Origin: Kribbella steppae
GTDB taxonomy: Bacteria > Actinomycetota > Actinomycetes > Propionibacteriales > Kribbellaceae
Length of the DNA: 64,000 nt
Direction of reading: 5' to 3'
NCBI RefSeq assembly: GCF_004342025.1
Contig: NZ_SLWN01000022.1
Span: 44,205 to 108,204, forward strand
The notes under the pieces are model-generated. The model saw only the letters and a program-made list of their open reading frames with translations, was not told where the DNA came from and ran no database searches. A program made the translations under genes and the position numbers. Below, one piece after another: positions 26,297 through 34,969 of the stretch (position 1 is the first letter of the stretch; each line of letters begins with the position of its first letter).

Positions 26297-26965
26297 GTGC
26301 GTGAGCTTGGTGGCGAGGAGAACCGGGACCTGATCGGTGCAGACATGGTCGGGCCGAGTGAGGTCGGCGTGGGCCCCTGGCAGGGCGAACTGCCGGACGA
26401 TCCGCGGCTGGATCCGGAACTGCTCGTGTCCGGTGATCGACGGAACGTGGTCGACAAGTACCGATACTGGACGCTCGAGGCGATCGTCGCGGACCTGGAC
26501 CTGCAGCGGAACCCGTTCCACGTCGCGATCGAGAACTGGCAGCACGACCTGAACATCGGTTCGGTCGTCCGGACTGCGAACGCCTTCCTCGCCGCCGAGG
26601 TCCACATCGTCGGCAACCGGAAGTGGAACCGCCGTGGCGCAATGGTCACCGACCGTTACCAGCACGTCCGCCACCACCCGCGCCTCGAGGATCTGGCGTC
26701 GTACGCCGCCGAGCGCCAACTGCCCGTGATCGGGATCGACAACCTGCCCGGCTCGGTCCCACTGGAGACATATGAACTGCCCGCGGCTTGCGTCCTGCTC
26801 TTCGGTCAGGAGGGACCTGGCCTGACCGCCGACGCCCACGCGATCTGCACTGATGTGCTGTCGATCGCCCAGTTCGGCTCAACCCGTTCCATCAACGCCA
26901 GCGCCGCCGCCGCGATCGCGCTGCACGCCTGGATCCGCCGGCACACCTTCGGCCAGAAGCCCTGA
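26297..26965 (+). CDS. TrmH/SpoU family RNA 2'-O-methyltransferase
   Basis: The 222-residue protein has the SPOUT-fold motifs: an N-terminal HDLNIGSVVRTANAFLAAEV (motif 1 with Asn and Arg), CVLLFGQEGPGLTAD (motif 2) and IAQFGSTRSINASAAAAIAL (motif 3). It transfers a methyl group from SAM to a ribose in tRNA or rRNA; the target is not determined. The GTG start at 26297 is eight bases after a TAGCGT -10 element, so leaderless; ATG at 26345 is an alternative. It is divergent from the DedA gene. Confidence 0.88.
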   Translation: MRELGGEENRDLIGADMVGPSEVGVGPWQGELPDDPRLDPELLVSGDRRNVVDKYRYWTLEAIVADLDLQRNPFHVAIENWQHDLNIGSVVRTANAFLAAEVHIVGNRKWNRRGAMVTDRYQHVRHHPRLEDLASYAAERQLPVIGIDNLPGSVPLETYELPAACVLLFGQEGPGLTADAHAICTDVLSIAQFGSTRSINASAAAAIALHAWIRRHTFGQKP

Positions 26966-26986
26966 CTATCGAGGAGTTGGCTGTCC

Positions 26987-28207
26987 ATGTGGGCTGATCA
27001 CGTGATCTGGTGGCAGGTCTATCCGCTCGGTTTCACGGGTGCGGCGTCCGGTCCGTCTGTCGCGCATCGACTCGGCCGGCTGGAGAACTGGCTGGACTAC
27101 GCGATCGAACTTGGCTGCTCAGGGCTACTACTTGGCCCGGTGTTCGCGTCCGAGACGCACGGCTACGACACCGTGGACCACTTCCGCATCGATCCGCGGC
27201 TCGGTGACGATGCCGACTTCGACCGGCTTGTCGATCAGGCTCATCAGCGCGGGCTGCGGATCGCGCTCGACGGGGTGTTCAACCATGTCGCCCGGTCCTT
27301 CGACGCGCCGCCGGAGTGGTTCCGCCGCCACGCAGACGGTTCGCTCGACACGTTCGAAGGACACGAGCAGCTGGTCGGGCTCGATCACAGTCATCCTGCG
27401 GTGGCGCAGTACGTCCGGGATGTTCTGTGTCATTGGCTGGATCGTGGTGTCGACGCGTGGCGGCTCGATGTGGCGTACGCCGTGCCGGCGGAGTTCTGGC
27501 GGGCGGTGCTGCCGCGGGAGCGGTACCCAGACGCGTGGTTCTTCGGCGAGGTCATTCACGGTGACTACGCCGGGTACGTCGCGAAGAGCGGGCTCGACTC
27601 GGTCACGCAGTACGAGTTGTGGAAGGCGATCTGGAGCTCACTGAACGACGGCAACTTCTTCGAGCTCGCCTACGCCCTCGGCCGGCACGACGAACTGCTG
27701 GACACGTTCGTGCCGCAGACGTTCGTCGGCAACCACGACGTGACCCGGATCGCCACCCGCCTCGACGACGAGCGGCATCTCGGTCATGCGCTGGCGATCC
27801 TGTTCGCGGTCGGCGGCATACCGAGCATCTACTCCGGTGACGAGCAGGCGTTCCAGGGCCTGAAGGAGGACCGGATCGGCGGCGATGACGCGATCCGGCC
27901 GGAGTTCCCGGACACTCCGGCGGAGCTGGCTGCTTCCGGTTGGCCGACGTACCGGTTGCATCAGCGGCTGATCAGCGTACGGCGGCGCAACGCCTGGCTG
28001 ACCCGGGGACGGACGACGGTCGAGCACCTCACCAATCAGACGATCGCGCTGCGGTCGACCGGCGACGGTGTCGTGCTTCTGCTGCTCAACATCTCTGACG
28101 ACGCTGAGCGCTTCCCCATCGATGCGGCCGGCCTGACGGCCGAGGACACCGCGGACGACCCGCTGGTCGTGCCGGCGCACAGCTGGAGATTGCTGACAAG
28201 TCCGTAA
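26987..28207 (+). CDS. Alpha-amylase family (GH13) glycoside hydrolase
   Basis: The 406-residue protein is a compact GH13 enzyme: it opens WWQVYPLGFTGA, has FNHV (region I), a nucleophile in WRLDVAYAVP (region II), a Glu in WFFGEVIHGDY (region III) and FVGNHDVTRI (region IV, catalytic Asp). There is no signal peptide, so it acts in the cytoplasm. It lacks long extra domains; substrate could be malto- or isomalto-oligosaccharide, trehalose or a small glucoside. ATG at 26987 has GAGGAG upstream. Confidence 0.9.
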   Translation: MWADHVIWWQVYPLGFTGAASGPSVAHRLGRLENWLDYAIELGCSGLLLGPVFASETHGYDTVDHFRIDPRLGDDADFDRLVDQAHQRGLRIALDGVFNHVARSFDAPPEWFRRHADGSLDTFEGHEQLVGLDHSHPAVAQYVRDVLCHWLDRGVDAWRLDVAYAVPAEFWRAVLPRERYPDAWFFGEVIHGDYAGYVAKSGLDSVTQYELWKAIWSSLNDGNFFELAYALGRHDELLDTFVPQTFVGNHDVTRIATRLDDERHLGHALAILFAVGGIPSIYSGDEQAFQGLKEDRIGGDDAIRPEFPDTPAELAASGWPTYRLHQRLISVRRRNAWLTRGRTTVEHLTNQTIALRSTGDGVVLLLLNISDDAERFPIDAAGLTAEDTADDPLVVPAHSWRLLTSP

Positions 28208-28336
28208 CCTCGGGGGCGGCTCCAGCGTTGTTGAGACGTAAGTGAGGCTTCTCGACCAAAGTCCAGCCCCAACTCGGGCGGGGCGGCGTGCATCGTGCAT
28301 GTCGTACTGGGTTTGTGACGGGAAAGGGGGTAGTTG

Positions 28337-28525
28337 ATGAGTTCTCTGTGGGACGAGTTGATCTACGAGCTGGGGACGGTGCGCGCCTTGAGCGCGGCGG
28401 CCCTGGAGGCGCGCACCGAAACGTCCCGGGTCGCGCTGATCACCCTGCTGGACGCCGAGACCGCCGAGATCTCGGCGATCCTCGACCGGATCCTGCGGGA
28501 GGCACACGAATCCTCAGCGGCCTAG
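28337..28525 (+). CDS. Small hypothetical helical protein
   Basis: The 62-residue protein (MSSLWDELIYELGTVRAL, then LEARTETSRVALITLLDAET, then ILDRILREAHESSAA) is rich in Leu and Glu and looks like a two-helix hairpin. The ATG at 28337 follows GGGAAAGGGGG. It is read convergently with the aromatic monooxygenase gene and the two overlap by 12 bp. I do not recognise the family. Confidence 0.65.
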   Translation: MSSLWDELIYELGTVRALSAAALEARTETSRVALITLLDAETAEISAILDRILREAHESSAA

Positions 28526-30244
28526 CAGCGTGGTGAGTACTTGCTGGAGCACCTCGGTGGCATCGTCGGGGAGCTCGAATGACCGGTAGGCGATGTGCGC
28601 GTCCGGGCGGACCAGGAGACACCCGTCATCGGGGATCTCCCGCGCCCGCGACCAGTCGCCGTACAGGTCGTCGAGCTCCCGGCCCGGCCCGATCACGAAC
28701 GGTTCGATCGGTACGCCGAGGTGCTCGGAGACCGTCTGTGCCGCCTTCACCCACGCCTCACCACCGATGCCGGTGAGCAGGGTGAAGCGACCCTTGCCGA
28801 CGACGTCGAGCGTGCTGACGGTCTCCGAGCCGCGGGTCAGCCAGCAGTGCGGGATCCGCGCCCCCGGCCAGGTCGTCGGGTGGTAGTACAGCTCCGGATC
28901 CCGGTCGTACGACGGTTCCGCCGTACCGTCAGCGATCACCGCGGCCGACCGGTACCGCTGGCCGAGTTCGACACCGTGGGCGTTGAACTCGTAGTCCTTC
29001 AGCTCGATCGCGGTCCGCAGCTCCTCGCGTTGCGCGACGCCCTCGGGAGTGTCGTCCTTGCGTGACTCGATCGTCCGGCCGGGCGGGGCGTCCGGCGTCA
29101 TCCCGAGTGCGTGGAAGATCTGGCCGAACTGCGTCCGGCTCTTGTTCGCCCGCTCCACGATCTGCCGCGCGATCGGCACCCGCTCCTCGTCGTAGGTCTC
29201 GAGCAGCTTCGGGGAGGCGTCATTGCGAAGGACCAGGGCGAGCTTCCAGGCCAGGTTGTACGCGTCCTGGATCGACGTGTTCGAGCCGAGGCCGTTGCTC
29301 GGCGGGTGCCGGTGGATCGCGTCACCCATGCAGAACACCCGACCTTTGGACGCCTGTTCCGCATACATATGGTTGACGCTCCAAACCGACGTACCCTTCA
29401 GCTTCACGTCGACGGTGTCGTCGCCGACCAGGTTGTGCACGATGGCGGTCGCCATCGCCTCGTCGACCTCCGGCGCCGGCTGATTGATGTCGTAGCCCCA
29501 GACGATCAGCCACTCGTTCCACGGCCGGACCATCCGGATCAGGCCGGCGCCGATGCCGCCGATCTGCGCACCGGGCTGCAGCACCCAGTACAGGACGCTC
29601 GGGCGATGAGCGACGTACCGCGAGAGATCGGCCTCGAAGACGATGTTCATCGAGCCCTCGATGTCCATCGCGCCGGCCATCGGCAGCCCGATGTCCTGGG
29701 CCACCTTGCTGCGGCCGCCGTCCGCGCCGATCAGGTACTTGGCCCGGATCTGGTACGTCGTGTCACTCAGCCGATCCCGGACCGTCGCAGTGACACCGTC
29801 GTCGTCCTGCTCCAGGGAGAGGTACTCGGTGTTGAACCGGAGCCGCGCGCCGCGACTGGCCGCCGTACTGAGCAGAATCGGCTCGAACAGCGTCTGTGGC
29901 AGGTCGCAGGGGAGAGTGGGGCTCGCCTCGGTGTAGTCGGCCAGCCGGCGCGGGTGCGTACCCCAGGTTCGGATCCGGCCGATCTCCTCACCGGCCAGGC
30001 TGGTGCAGAACGCGGTTTCACCCATCAGCGCGTGCTCTGTGCCCTTGTCCAGGACCTGGTCCTCGATACCCATGTCACGCATCAGCTCGATCGTGCGCTG
30101 GTTGGTGATGTGGGCTCGCGGCGTGTTCGCGGTCCAGCCGTACCTGGTCAGTACGACGTTGTCGACGCCGTACGTGGACAGGAACAGCGAGGCGGCTCCG
30201 CCGGCGGGGCCACTGCCTACGATGAGCACGTCTGTGGTGATCAC
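28514..30244 (-). CDS. FAD-dependent aromatic monooxygenase (phenol/resorcinol hydroxylase-like)
   Basis: The 576-residue flavoprotein has the dinucleotide-binding motif DVLIVGSGPAGGAASLFLST at the N-terminus, LIGADGGRSKVAQDIG (about 175) and GRVFCMGDAIHRHPPSNGLG (about 310), and a C-terminal thioredoxin-like domain. This is the single-component phenol hydroxylase/TfdB group, which adds one oxygen to a phenol ring using NAD(P)H. As the last gene of an operon that degrades hydroxyquinol, it most likely turns resorcinol or a related phenol into 1,2,4-trihydroxybenzene. The start ATG at 30242-30244 overlaps the dioxygenase stop. Confidence 0.88.
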   Translation of the reverse strand: MITTDVLIVGSGPAGGAASLFLSTYGVDNVVLTRYGWTANTPRAHITNQRTIELMRDMGIEDQVLDKGTEHALMGETAFCTSLAGEEIGRIRTWGTHPRRLADYTEASPTLPCDLPQTLFEPILLSTAASRGARLRFNTEYLSLEQDDDGVTATVRDRLSDTTYQIRAKYLIGADGGRSKVAQDIGLPMAGAMDIEGSMNIVFEADLSRYVAHRPSVLYWVLQPGAQIGGIGAGLIRMVRPWNEWLIVWGYDINQPAPEVDEAMATAIVHNLVGDDTVDVKLKGTSVWSVNHMYAEQASKGRVFCMGDAIHRHPPSNGLGSNTSIQDAYNLAWKLALVLRNDASPKLLETYDEERVPIARQIVERANKSRTQFGQIFHALGMTPDAPPGRTIESRKDDTPEGVAQREELRTAIELKDYEFNAHGVELGQRYRSAAVIADGTAEPSYDRDPELYYHPTTWPGARIPHCWLTRGSETVSTLDVVGKGRFTLLTGIGGEAWVKAAQTVSEHLGVPIEPFVIGPGRELDDLYGDWSRAREIPDDGCLLVRPDAHIAYRSFELPDDATEVLQQVLTTLLGR

Positions 30245-31110
30245 TGCGTCTCCTCGGTGGTGGCGAGCACCAGGTCGTAGTGGACGGTGTAGTACGGCTG
30301 GTCAGGTGTCTTGCCATCCGGGGCAGGGGTGCCGGCCGGCTTTTCGGTGAAGTCGGCGATCAGGGAGTCCTTGACGCCGAAGACCGCGTCGTTCGCGAGG
30401 TACTCGTCACCGGCGGCGAACACGTGGGTGATCAGGCGGGCGTACCCGGGTGCGGTGACCATGAAGTGGATGTGGGCCGGGCGCATCGGGCCGCGGCCGC
30501 CGGCGCGGAGCAGCTCGCCCACCGGGCCGTCGTCCGGGATCGGGTAGGCGACCGGCTTCACCGCCCAGAACGCATAGTTGCCGTCAGCATCGGTCGTCAG
30601 GTGACCGCGGTTCTGTGGGCCGTCGAGCTCCTTCTGGACGTCGTAGAAGCCTTCCTCGTCGGCCTGCCAGGTCTCGACGAGAGCCGCTGGGATCGGCTCG
30701 CCGTTGGTGTTCAGGACTCGCCCCGACACCAGACAGGGTTGTCCCGGCGCACCGTTCGCGATGTCGCCACCCTGGGGCACCTCTGGCGATCCTTCGACGA
30801 AGAACGGGCCGAACACGGTCGACTCGGTGGCACCCGGTGGTTTCGGGTTGCCGAGGCCAACGGTGAGCATCGACAGCCCGAGTACGTCGGCCAGCAGCAC
30901 GAACTCCTGTCGGGTATCGGTCGAGATCTGCCCGGTCCGGGTGAGGAAGTCGATCGCGGTGAAGTACTCGTCCTCGGTCAGATTCACCTCACGCGCGAAG
31001 GCGTGCAGATGCCGCACCAGAGCGCTCATGACGGTCTTGGTGCGCGGGTCGGTGCTGTGGTCGAAGCTGGCCACTACCGCCCCGGTCAGGTCGTCGCCTT
31101 GCAGGTCCAT
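30241..31110 (-). CDS. Intradiol ring-cleavage dioxygenase (hydroxyquinol 1,2-dioxygenase-like)
   Basis: The 289-residue iron(III) dioxygenase has an N-terminal helical linker domain (LVRHLHAFAREVNLTEDEYF) and the intradiol core. Likely iron ligands are Tyr in EEGFYDVQ and KPVAYPIPDDG, and His in MRPAHIHFMV. Cleavage of hydroxyquinol yields maleylacetate, the substrate of the maleylacetate reductase encoded in the same operon, which favours hydroxyquinol over catechol. ATG at 31108-31110 has AGGAGC six bases upstream. The ATG at 31125, which overlaps the thiolase stop, is the alternative. Confidence 0.88.
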   Translation of the reverse strand: MDLQGDDLTGAVVASFDHSTDPRTKTVMSALVRHLHAFAREVNLTEDEYFTAIDFLTRTGQISTDTRQEFVLLADVLGLSMLTVGLGNPKPPGATESTVFGPFFVEGSPEVPQGGDIANGAPGQPCLVSGRVLNTNGEPIPAALVETWQADEEGFYDVQKELDGPQNRGHLTTDADGNYAFWAVKPVAYPIPDDGPVGELLRAGGRGPMRPAHIHFMVTAPGYARLITHVFAAGDEYLANDAVFGVKDSLIADFTEKPAGTPAPDGKTPDQPYYTVHYDLVLATTEETQ

Positions 31111-31121
31111 CTGGTTGCTCC

Positions 31122-32312
31122 TCATGCCTCGATCACCATCGCCAGGCCTTGGCCCACGCCGATGCAGAGCGTTGCCAGCCCGTAGCCACCGCCGCGCCTC
31201 CTGAGTTCGTGGGCGAGGGTGGTGAGAATGCGGGTACCGGAACTGCCGAGCGGATGGCCGAGGGCGATCGCTCCGCCGTTCACGTTCACCTTGTCGCGGT
31301 CGAGCTCCGGCCATTGGCCGAGGCACGCCAGACTCTGGGCGGCGTATGCCTCGTTGAGCTCGACCAGGGTCAGGTCGTCCCAGCCGATGCCTGCTTTGCG
31401 CAGCGCCTTGCGTGATGCCTCCACTGGCCCGATCCCGAAGTACTGCGGATCGACCGCATGGACCGCCCTGCTGACGATCCGCGCCATCGGGGAGATGTTC
31501 ATCCGGTCGGCGGTCTCTTCTGACGCGATCAGTACGGCGGACGCGCCGTCGTTCAGCGTGGATGCGTTGCCGGCGGTGACGGTGCCGTCCGGTCTGAAGG
31601 CCGGTTTGAGTCGTGCCATGGTTGCGGGCGTGCCGCCGTCGCGGATGGACTCGTCCCTCGCGAGAGGTGGACTGGCGAGGCCGAGGCTCTCCCACGGCAC
31701 GAGTTCGGCATCGAAGGTGCCGGCTGCCCAGGCTTTGGCTGCCTTCTCGTGGCTCTCCAGGGCGAACAGGTCCTGTTCTTCGCGAGTGATGCGGTAGCGG
31801 TCGGCGAGCAGCTCGGTCGCCTCGCCGAGGGAGATCGTCCACTCCTTCGGCATCTTCGGATTGACCAGTCGCCAGCCGAGTGAGGTCGACTCCGCGGTCA
31901 TGCTGCCGTGTGGGAAGGCGCGATCCGGTTTCGGCAGCACCCAGGGTGCGCGGCTCATCGACTCCACACCGCCGGCGATGACCAGGTCGGCGTCGTCCGT
32001 CTCGATCGCCCGGGCGGCCTGGATCGCGGCTTCGAGTCCGGATCCGCAGAGGCGATTGACCGTCGTACCGGGAACGCTGGTCGGGAAACCGGCCAGCAAC
32101 GCGGCCATTCGCGCGACATCGCGGTTCTCCTCGCCGGCGCCGTTCGCGTTGCCGAGGAAGACGTCGTCGAGCTCGGCAGGGTCGGTCTGTGTGCGTCTTG
32201 TGAGTTCTTTGAGCGTTGCGGCGGCGAGGTCGTCGGGACGGGCGGCGGCGAGTGCGCCACCCAGTTTGCCGACCGGGGTGCGGACCGCGTCCAGGATGTA
32301 GGCGGGTCTCAT
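31122..32312 (-). CDS. Acetyl-CoA acyltransferase (3-oxoadipyl-CoA thiolase-like)
   Basis: The 396-residue thiolase has the nucleophilic Cys in VNRLCGSGLEAAIQAARAIE, the His in GGAIALGHPLGSSG and the second Cys in LATLCIGVGQGLAMV. It splits 3-oxoadipyl-CoA with CoA to succinyl-CoA and acetyl-CoA in the last step of the pathway. Its role is assigned from the operon. The start (32310-32312) overlaps the stop of the reductase gene by four bases. Confidence 0.9.
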   Translation of the reverse strand: MRPAYILDAVRTPVGKLGGALAAARPDDLAAATLKELTRRTQTDPAELDDVFLGNANGAGEENRDVARMAALLAGFPTSVPGTTVNRLCGSGLEAAIQAARAIETDDADLVIAGGVESMSRAPWVLPKPDRAFPHGSMTAESTSLGWRLVNPKMPKEWTISLGEATELLADRYRITREEQDLFALESHEKAAKAWAAGTFDAELVPWESLGLASPPLARDESIRDGGTPATMARLKPAFRPDGTVTAGNASTLNDGASAVLIASEETADRMNISPMARIVSRAVHAVDPQYFGIGPVEASRKALRKAGIGWDDLTLVELNEAYAAQSLACLGQWPELDRDKVNVNGGAIALGHPLGSSGTRILTTLAHELRRRGGGYGLATLCIGVGQGLAMVIEA

Positions 32313-33337
32313 CGGGTCACTCCTTCGGGCCTGGTCCCTGCCCAGGCGCGGGTGAGGATCTCATCGGCATCGAACGCGCGGGCGGCTTCCTGTGCCTGCT
32401 CCTGGGTGAGGCCGAGGTCCTTCAGATTGGTCGAGATGCCGGCCTCGGTGAACAAGTCGTACAAGCCGGCCGCCAGATCGTCCGTCTGGAGCGCGTCCTC
32501 CAGGCGGGCTTTGGCCTGCGGGACGGTGGGTGCCTTGATCCGGGTGACCTGGGGGAGTACCGCGGCGTGGGTCTCCGCGTGGGGGAGGTTGTAGGTGCCA
32601 CCGAGCAGGTGACAGATCTTGTGGTGCAGGCCGGTTCCGGCGGTGGCCAGAGCCGATCCGCCGAGGCAGGCGCCGTACAGAAGGTTGCTCCGGGCATCCA
32701 AGTCGGTGGGCGCCTGGAGGACTTGGCGCAGTCCGGCGGCGAGCGCTCGTACGCCTTCAACTGCGGTCGTCTCGGTGATCGGATCGGCCTTGGGTGTCCA
32801 GACGGCCTCCACGCAATGCGCCATCGCGTTGGCGACGCTGGCCGCCGTGACCTTCTTCGGGAGGTGCTGGCTCAGCACGGGGTCGTAGACCACCGTCCTC
32901 GGCAGCACCTGCGGGTCCGTCCCCGTCGCCTTGCTGCCCCCCGCCGTCTCACCCCAGACCGGCGTCATCTCCGATCCCGCGTACGTCGTCGGTACGGCGA
33001 CGATCGGCAGCCCACTCGTCAACGCAACCGCCTTCGCCAGACCGATCGCCGACCCGCCGCCGATCGCCACCAGTCCGTCGGCGTTGGTCTCCTGAGCCTT
33101 GGCGCGCGCCGCGGTCGCGACCTCGGTCGGCACATGCTGCGTCACTCCGTCGATCCGGCCGGCGAAACGATCCCCCAGCTCGACCTCGACCACATCAGCC
33201 GCGTCCCGGGCCGAGTTGGTTGCTATCAGCAACACCCGGCGTACCCCGAGCAGCTCGGCTTCCGCGGCGACCTGGTCGAGCGTGCCCGCGCCGAACACCA
33301 CCCGGCCCGGCAGGAACGTGTGGATGAACTCAGGCAT
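32309..33337 (-). CDS. Maleylacetate reductase
   Basis: The 342-residue iron-alcohol-dehydrogenase family protein starts MPEFIHTFLPGRVVFGAG. It has the NAD motif GLVAIGGGSAIGLAKAVAL, the marker VPTTYAGSEMTPVWG of maleylacetate reductases, and HHKICHLLGGTYNLPHAETH at the metal-site end. It reduces maleylacetate to 3-oxoadipate, linking the dioxygenase with the CoA-transferase. I start it at 33337 because the upstream in-frame extension is antisense-like and the protein normally begins MP-x-FxH. It overlaps the CoA-transferase gene by eight bases. Confidence 0.92.
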   Translation of the reverse strand: MPEFIHTFLPGRVVFGAGTLDQVAAEAELLGVRRVLLIATNSARDAADVVEVELGDRFAGRIDGVTQHVPTEVATAARAKAQETNADGLVAIGGGSAIGLAKAVALTSGLPIVAVPTTYAGSEMTPVWGETAGGSKATGTDPQVLPRTVVYDPVLSQHLPKKVTAASVANAMAHCVEAVWTPKADPITETTAVEGVRALAAGLRQVLQAPTDLDARSNLLYGACLGGSALATAGTGLHHKICHLLGGTYNLPHAETHAAVLPQVTRIKAPTVPQAKARLEDALQTDDLAAGLYDLFTEAGISTNLKDLGLTQEQAQEAARAFDADEILTRAWAGTRPEGVTR

Positions 33338-34085
33338 CGGCCGGCTCCCGGTTGCGCAGTCGGTGCAGGGCGGTGAGTTCGACCTCGCTCGGTGGGTCGA
33401 CCTGTTTGATGCTGTCGGCAACCTTCAGCTGCCAACCGGTGGCCCGCCGGGCCTGCTCGACGGTCACGCCCGGATGCAGTCTGGTCAGGGTCAGCTCGTT
33501 GGTTTGCGGGTCCGGCTCGAGTATGCCGTGGTCGGTGATGACGAGGGTCGGACCGGCGCCGCGGGCCTCGCGCTCGCGTCCGGTCGGGCCGTAGCCGACG
33601 GAGGTGACGAAGTCGATCTGCTCGACGAAGGTCCGCGGCGACTGTTTGACGATGACGATCACCCGCCCGGCCGCGGCCGCGATCTCCGGTGCACCGCCCG
33701 CGCCAGGCAGTCGGGTCTTGGGATCGCTGTGATCACCGATCACGGTTGTGTTGATGTTGCCGTACCGATCGATCTGCGCGGCTCCGAGGAATCCGACGTC
33801 GATCCGCCCGGTGCCGACCCAGTAGTTGAACATCTCCGGCACCGACACCACCGCGGTCGCCGTGGCGGCGAGGTCGTCGTCCCCGATCGAGAGCGGTAGC
33901 CTGCGCGGCTTGGCGTCGATCGCGCCCGATTCGTACACCAGGCGACAGTCCGGCGCATGCGTCCGCCGCGCCAGATTGGCCGCCAGGTTCGGCGGCCCGA
34001 CGCCGACCAGGCACACGTCGCCGTCATGCAGCTCGCGTGCCGCCGCGACGTTCATCATGTCCGCGCTGTCCCAGCTCTCAGGCAT
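33330..34085 (-). CDS. CoA-transferase beta subunit (3-oxoadipate type)
   Basis: The 251-residue protein is the small subunit of a type I CoA-transferase. The catalytic Glu is likely in LVYESGAIDAKP, and downstream LPGAGGAPEIAAAAGRVIVI and VTSVGYGPTGREREARG match the glutaconate/3-oxoadipate family. Together with the alpha subunit it moves CoA from succinyl-CoA to 3-oxoadipate. It overlaps the alpha gene by eight bases and the reductase gene by eight bases. Confidence 0.88.
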   Translation of the reverse strand: MPESWDSADMMNVAAARELHDGDVCLVGVGPPNLAANLARRTHAPDCRLVYESGAIDAKPRRLPLSIGDDDLAATATAVVSVPEMFNYWVGTGRIDVGFLGAAQIDRYGNINTTVIGDHSDPKTRLPGAGGAPEIAAAAGRVIVIVKQSPRTFVEQIDFVTSVGYGPTGREREARGAGPTLVITDHGILEPDPQTNELTLTRLHPGVTVEQARRATGWQLKVADSIKQVDPPSEVELTALHRLRNREPADA

Positions 34086-34908
34086 GTGCGCTCACCTCCT
34101 GCTCTGCCGGCAGGCCGTTCTCCTGTGCCCATGCGAGGAAGGCAATGCGGTCCCGCGACACCGAGTCCCACTGCTTGTAGAAGTCGTTGTCGCGCACGGA
34201 GTACCCAGCGGCGTACGACGGCCACGCCCCACCCGGTACGACGCACACCGCCGACAGCACCCAGTTCGGCAGCACTACCGCGCCGGTCCGCTCCGGGAAC
34301 TCGTCCACCACCTCTTCCACCGTGACGATCGCCCGCTTCGCCGCCAGCACCGCCTCACGCTGTACGCCGGTGATCCCCCAGAGCATGACGTTGCCGTCGC
34401 GGTCCGCCACCTGGGCGTGGATCACGGCCACGTCCGGGTTCACCGCCTTCACCGCGGCCAGTTCCTCACCCGTGAACGGGCACGTGACCCGGCTGATGAT
34501 GTCGCGCTGCTCCTCGAGGTCCGTTCCGCGGTATCCCCGCAGTACGGCGAACGGCAGTCGAGCAGCACCGGCGACGTACGCGTTGGCGAGTCCGGCGTGG
34601 CTGTGCTCGTGGACTGTGAGGCGGTGTGGCCAGTGCTTCTCCACCGCGTCCCGGAGCCGGTGGAGTGAGCCGACGCCCGGATTGCCGCCGTACGAGAAGA
34701 CCAACTCGTCCGCGACACCCAACCCGATCAGTTGGTCGTAGACGAGGTCGGGCGTCATCCGGACGAGCGTCAGGTGCCGGCGGCCCTGCCGGGCGATCTC
34801 GTGGGCGGCGGCGAACGGGATCAGGTGGGTGAAACCTTCGAGCGCCACGGTCTCGCCGTCGTGCACGTGCGCCGCGATCGCTTCGCCGAGTGGAACTGGA
34901 CTTGGCAT
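34078..34908 (-). CDS. CoA-transferase alpha subunit (3-oxoadipate type)
   Basis: The 276-residue protein starts MPSPVPLGEAIAAHVHDGET, then VALEGFTHLIPFAAAHEI and LVFSYGGNPGVGSLHRLRDA, typical of the alpha subunit of type I CoA-transferases. It pairs with the beta subunit encoded just after. It is the first gene of the hydroxyquinol operon, and its ATG at 34906-34908 faces the divergent IclR regulator, with GGAG at good distance. Confidence 0.88.
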   Translation of the reverse strand: MPSPVPLGEAIAAHVHDGETVALEGFTHLIPFAAAHEIARQGRRHLTLVRMTPDLVYDQLIGLGVADELVFSYGGNPGVGSLHRLRDAVEKHWPHRLTVHEHSHAGLANAYVAGAARLPFAVLRGYRGTDLEEQRDIISRVTCPFTGEELAAVKAVNPDVAVIHAQVADRDGNVMLWGITGVQREAVLAAKRAIVTVEEVVDEFPERTGAVVLPNWVLSAVCVVPGGAWPSYAAGYSVRDNDFYKQWDSVSRDRIAFLAWAQENGLPAEQEVSAHA

Positions 34909-34925
34909 GCGCTGCTCCGCTAGGA

Positions 34926-34959
34926 TTTCGCTGAGCGAAAAGTTCTTCTTTCAACGAAA
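34926..34959. promoter_or_regulatory. IclR-type operator pair in the divergent promoter
   Basis: TTTCGCTGAGCGAAA (34926-34940) is a perfect 7-1-7 dyad, and TTTCAACGAAA (34949-34959) is a second 4-3-4 dyad. They fill the 61-bp gap between the catabolic operon and the IclR-like gene. IclR family proteins often bind such TTTCG-type palindromes. Confidence 0.65.
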
Positions 34960-34969
34960 AGGCTAGCCG

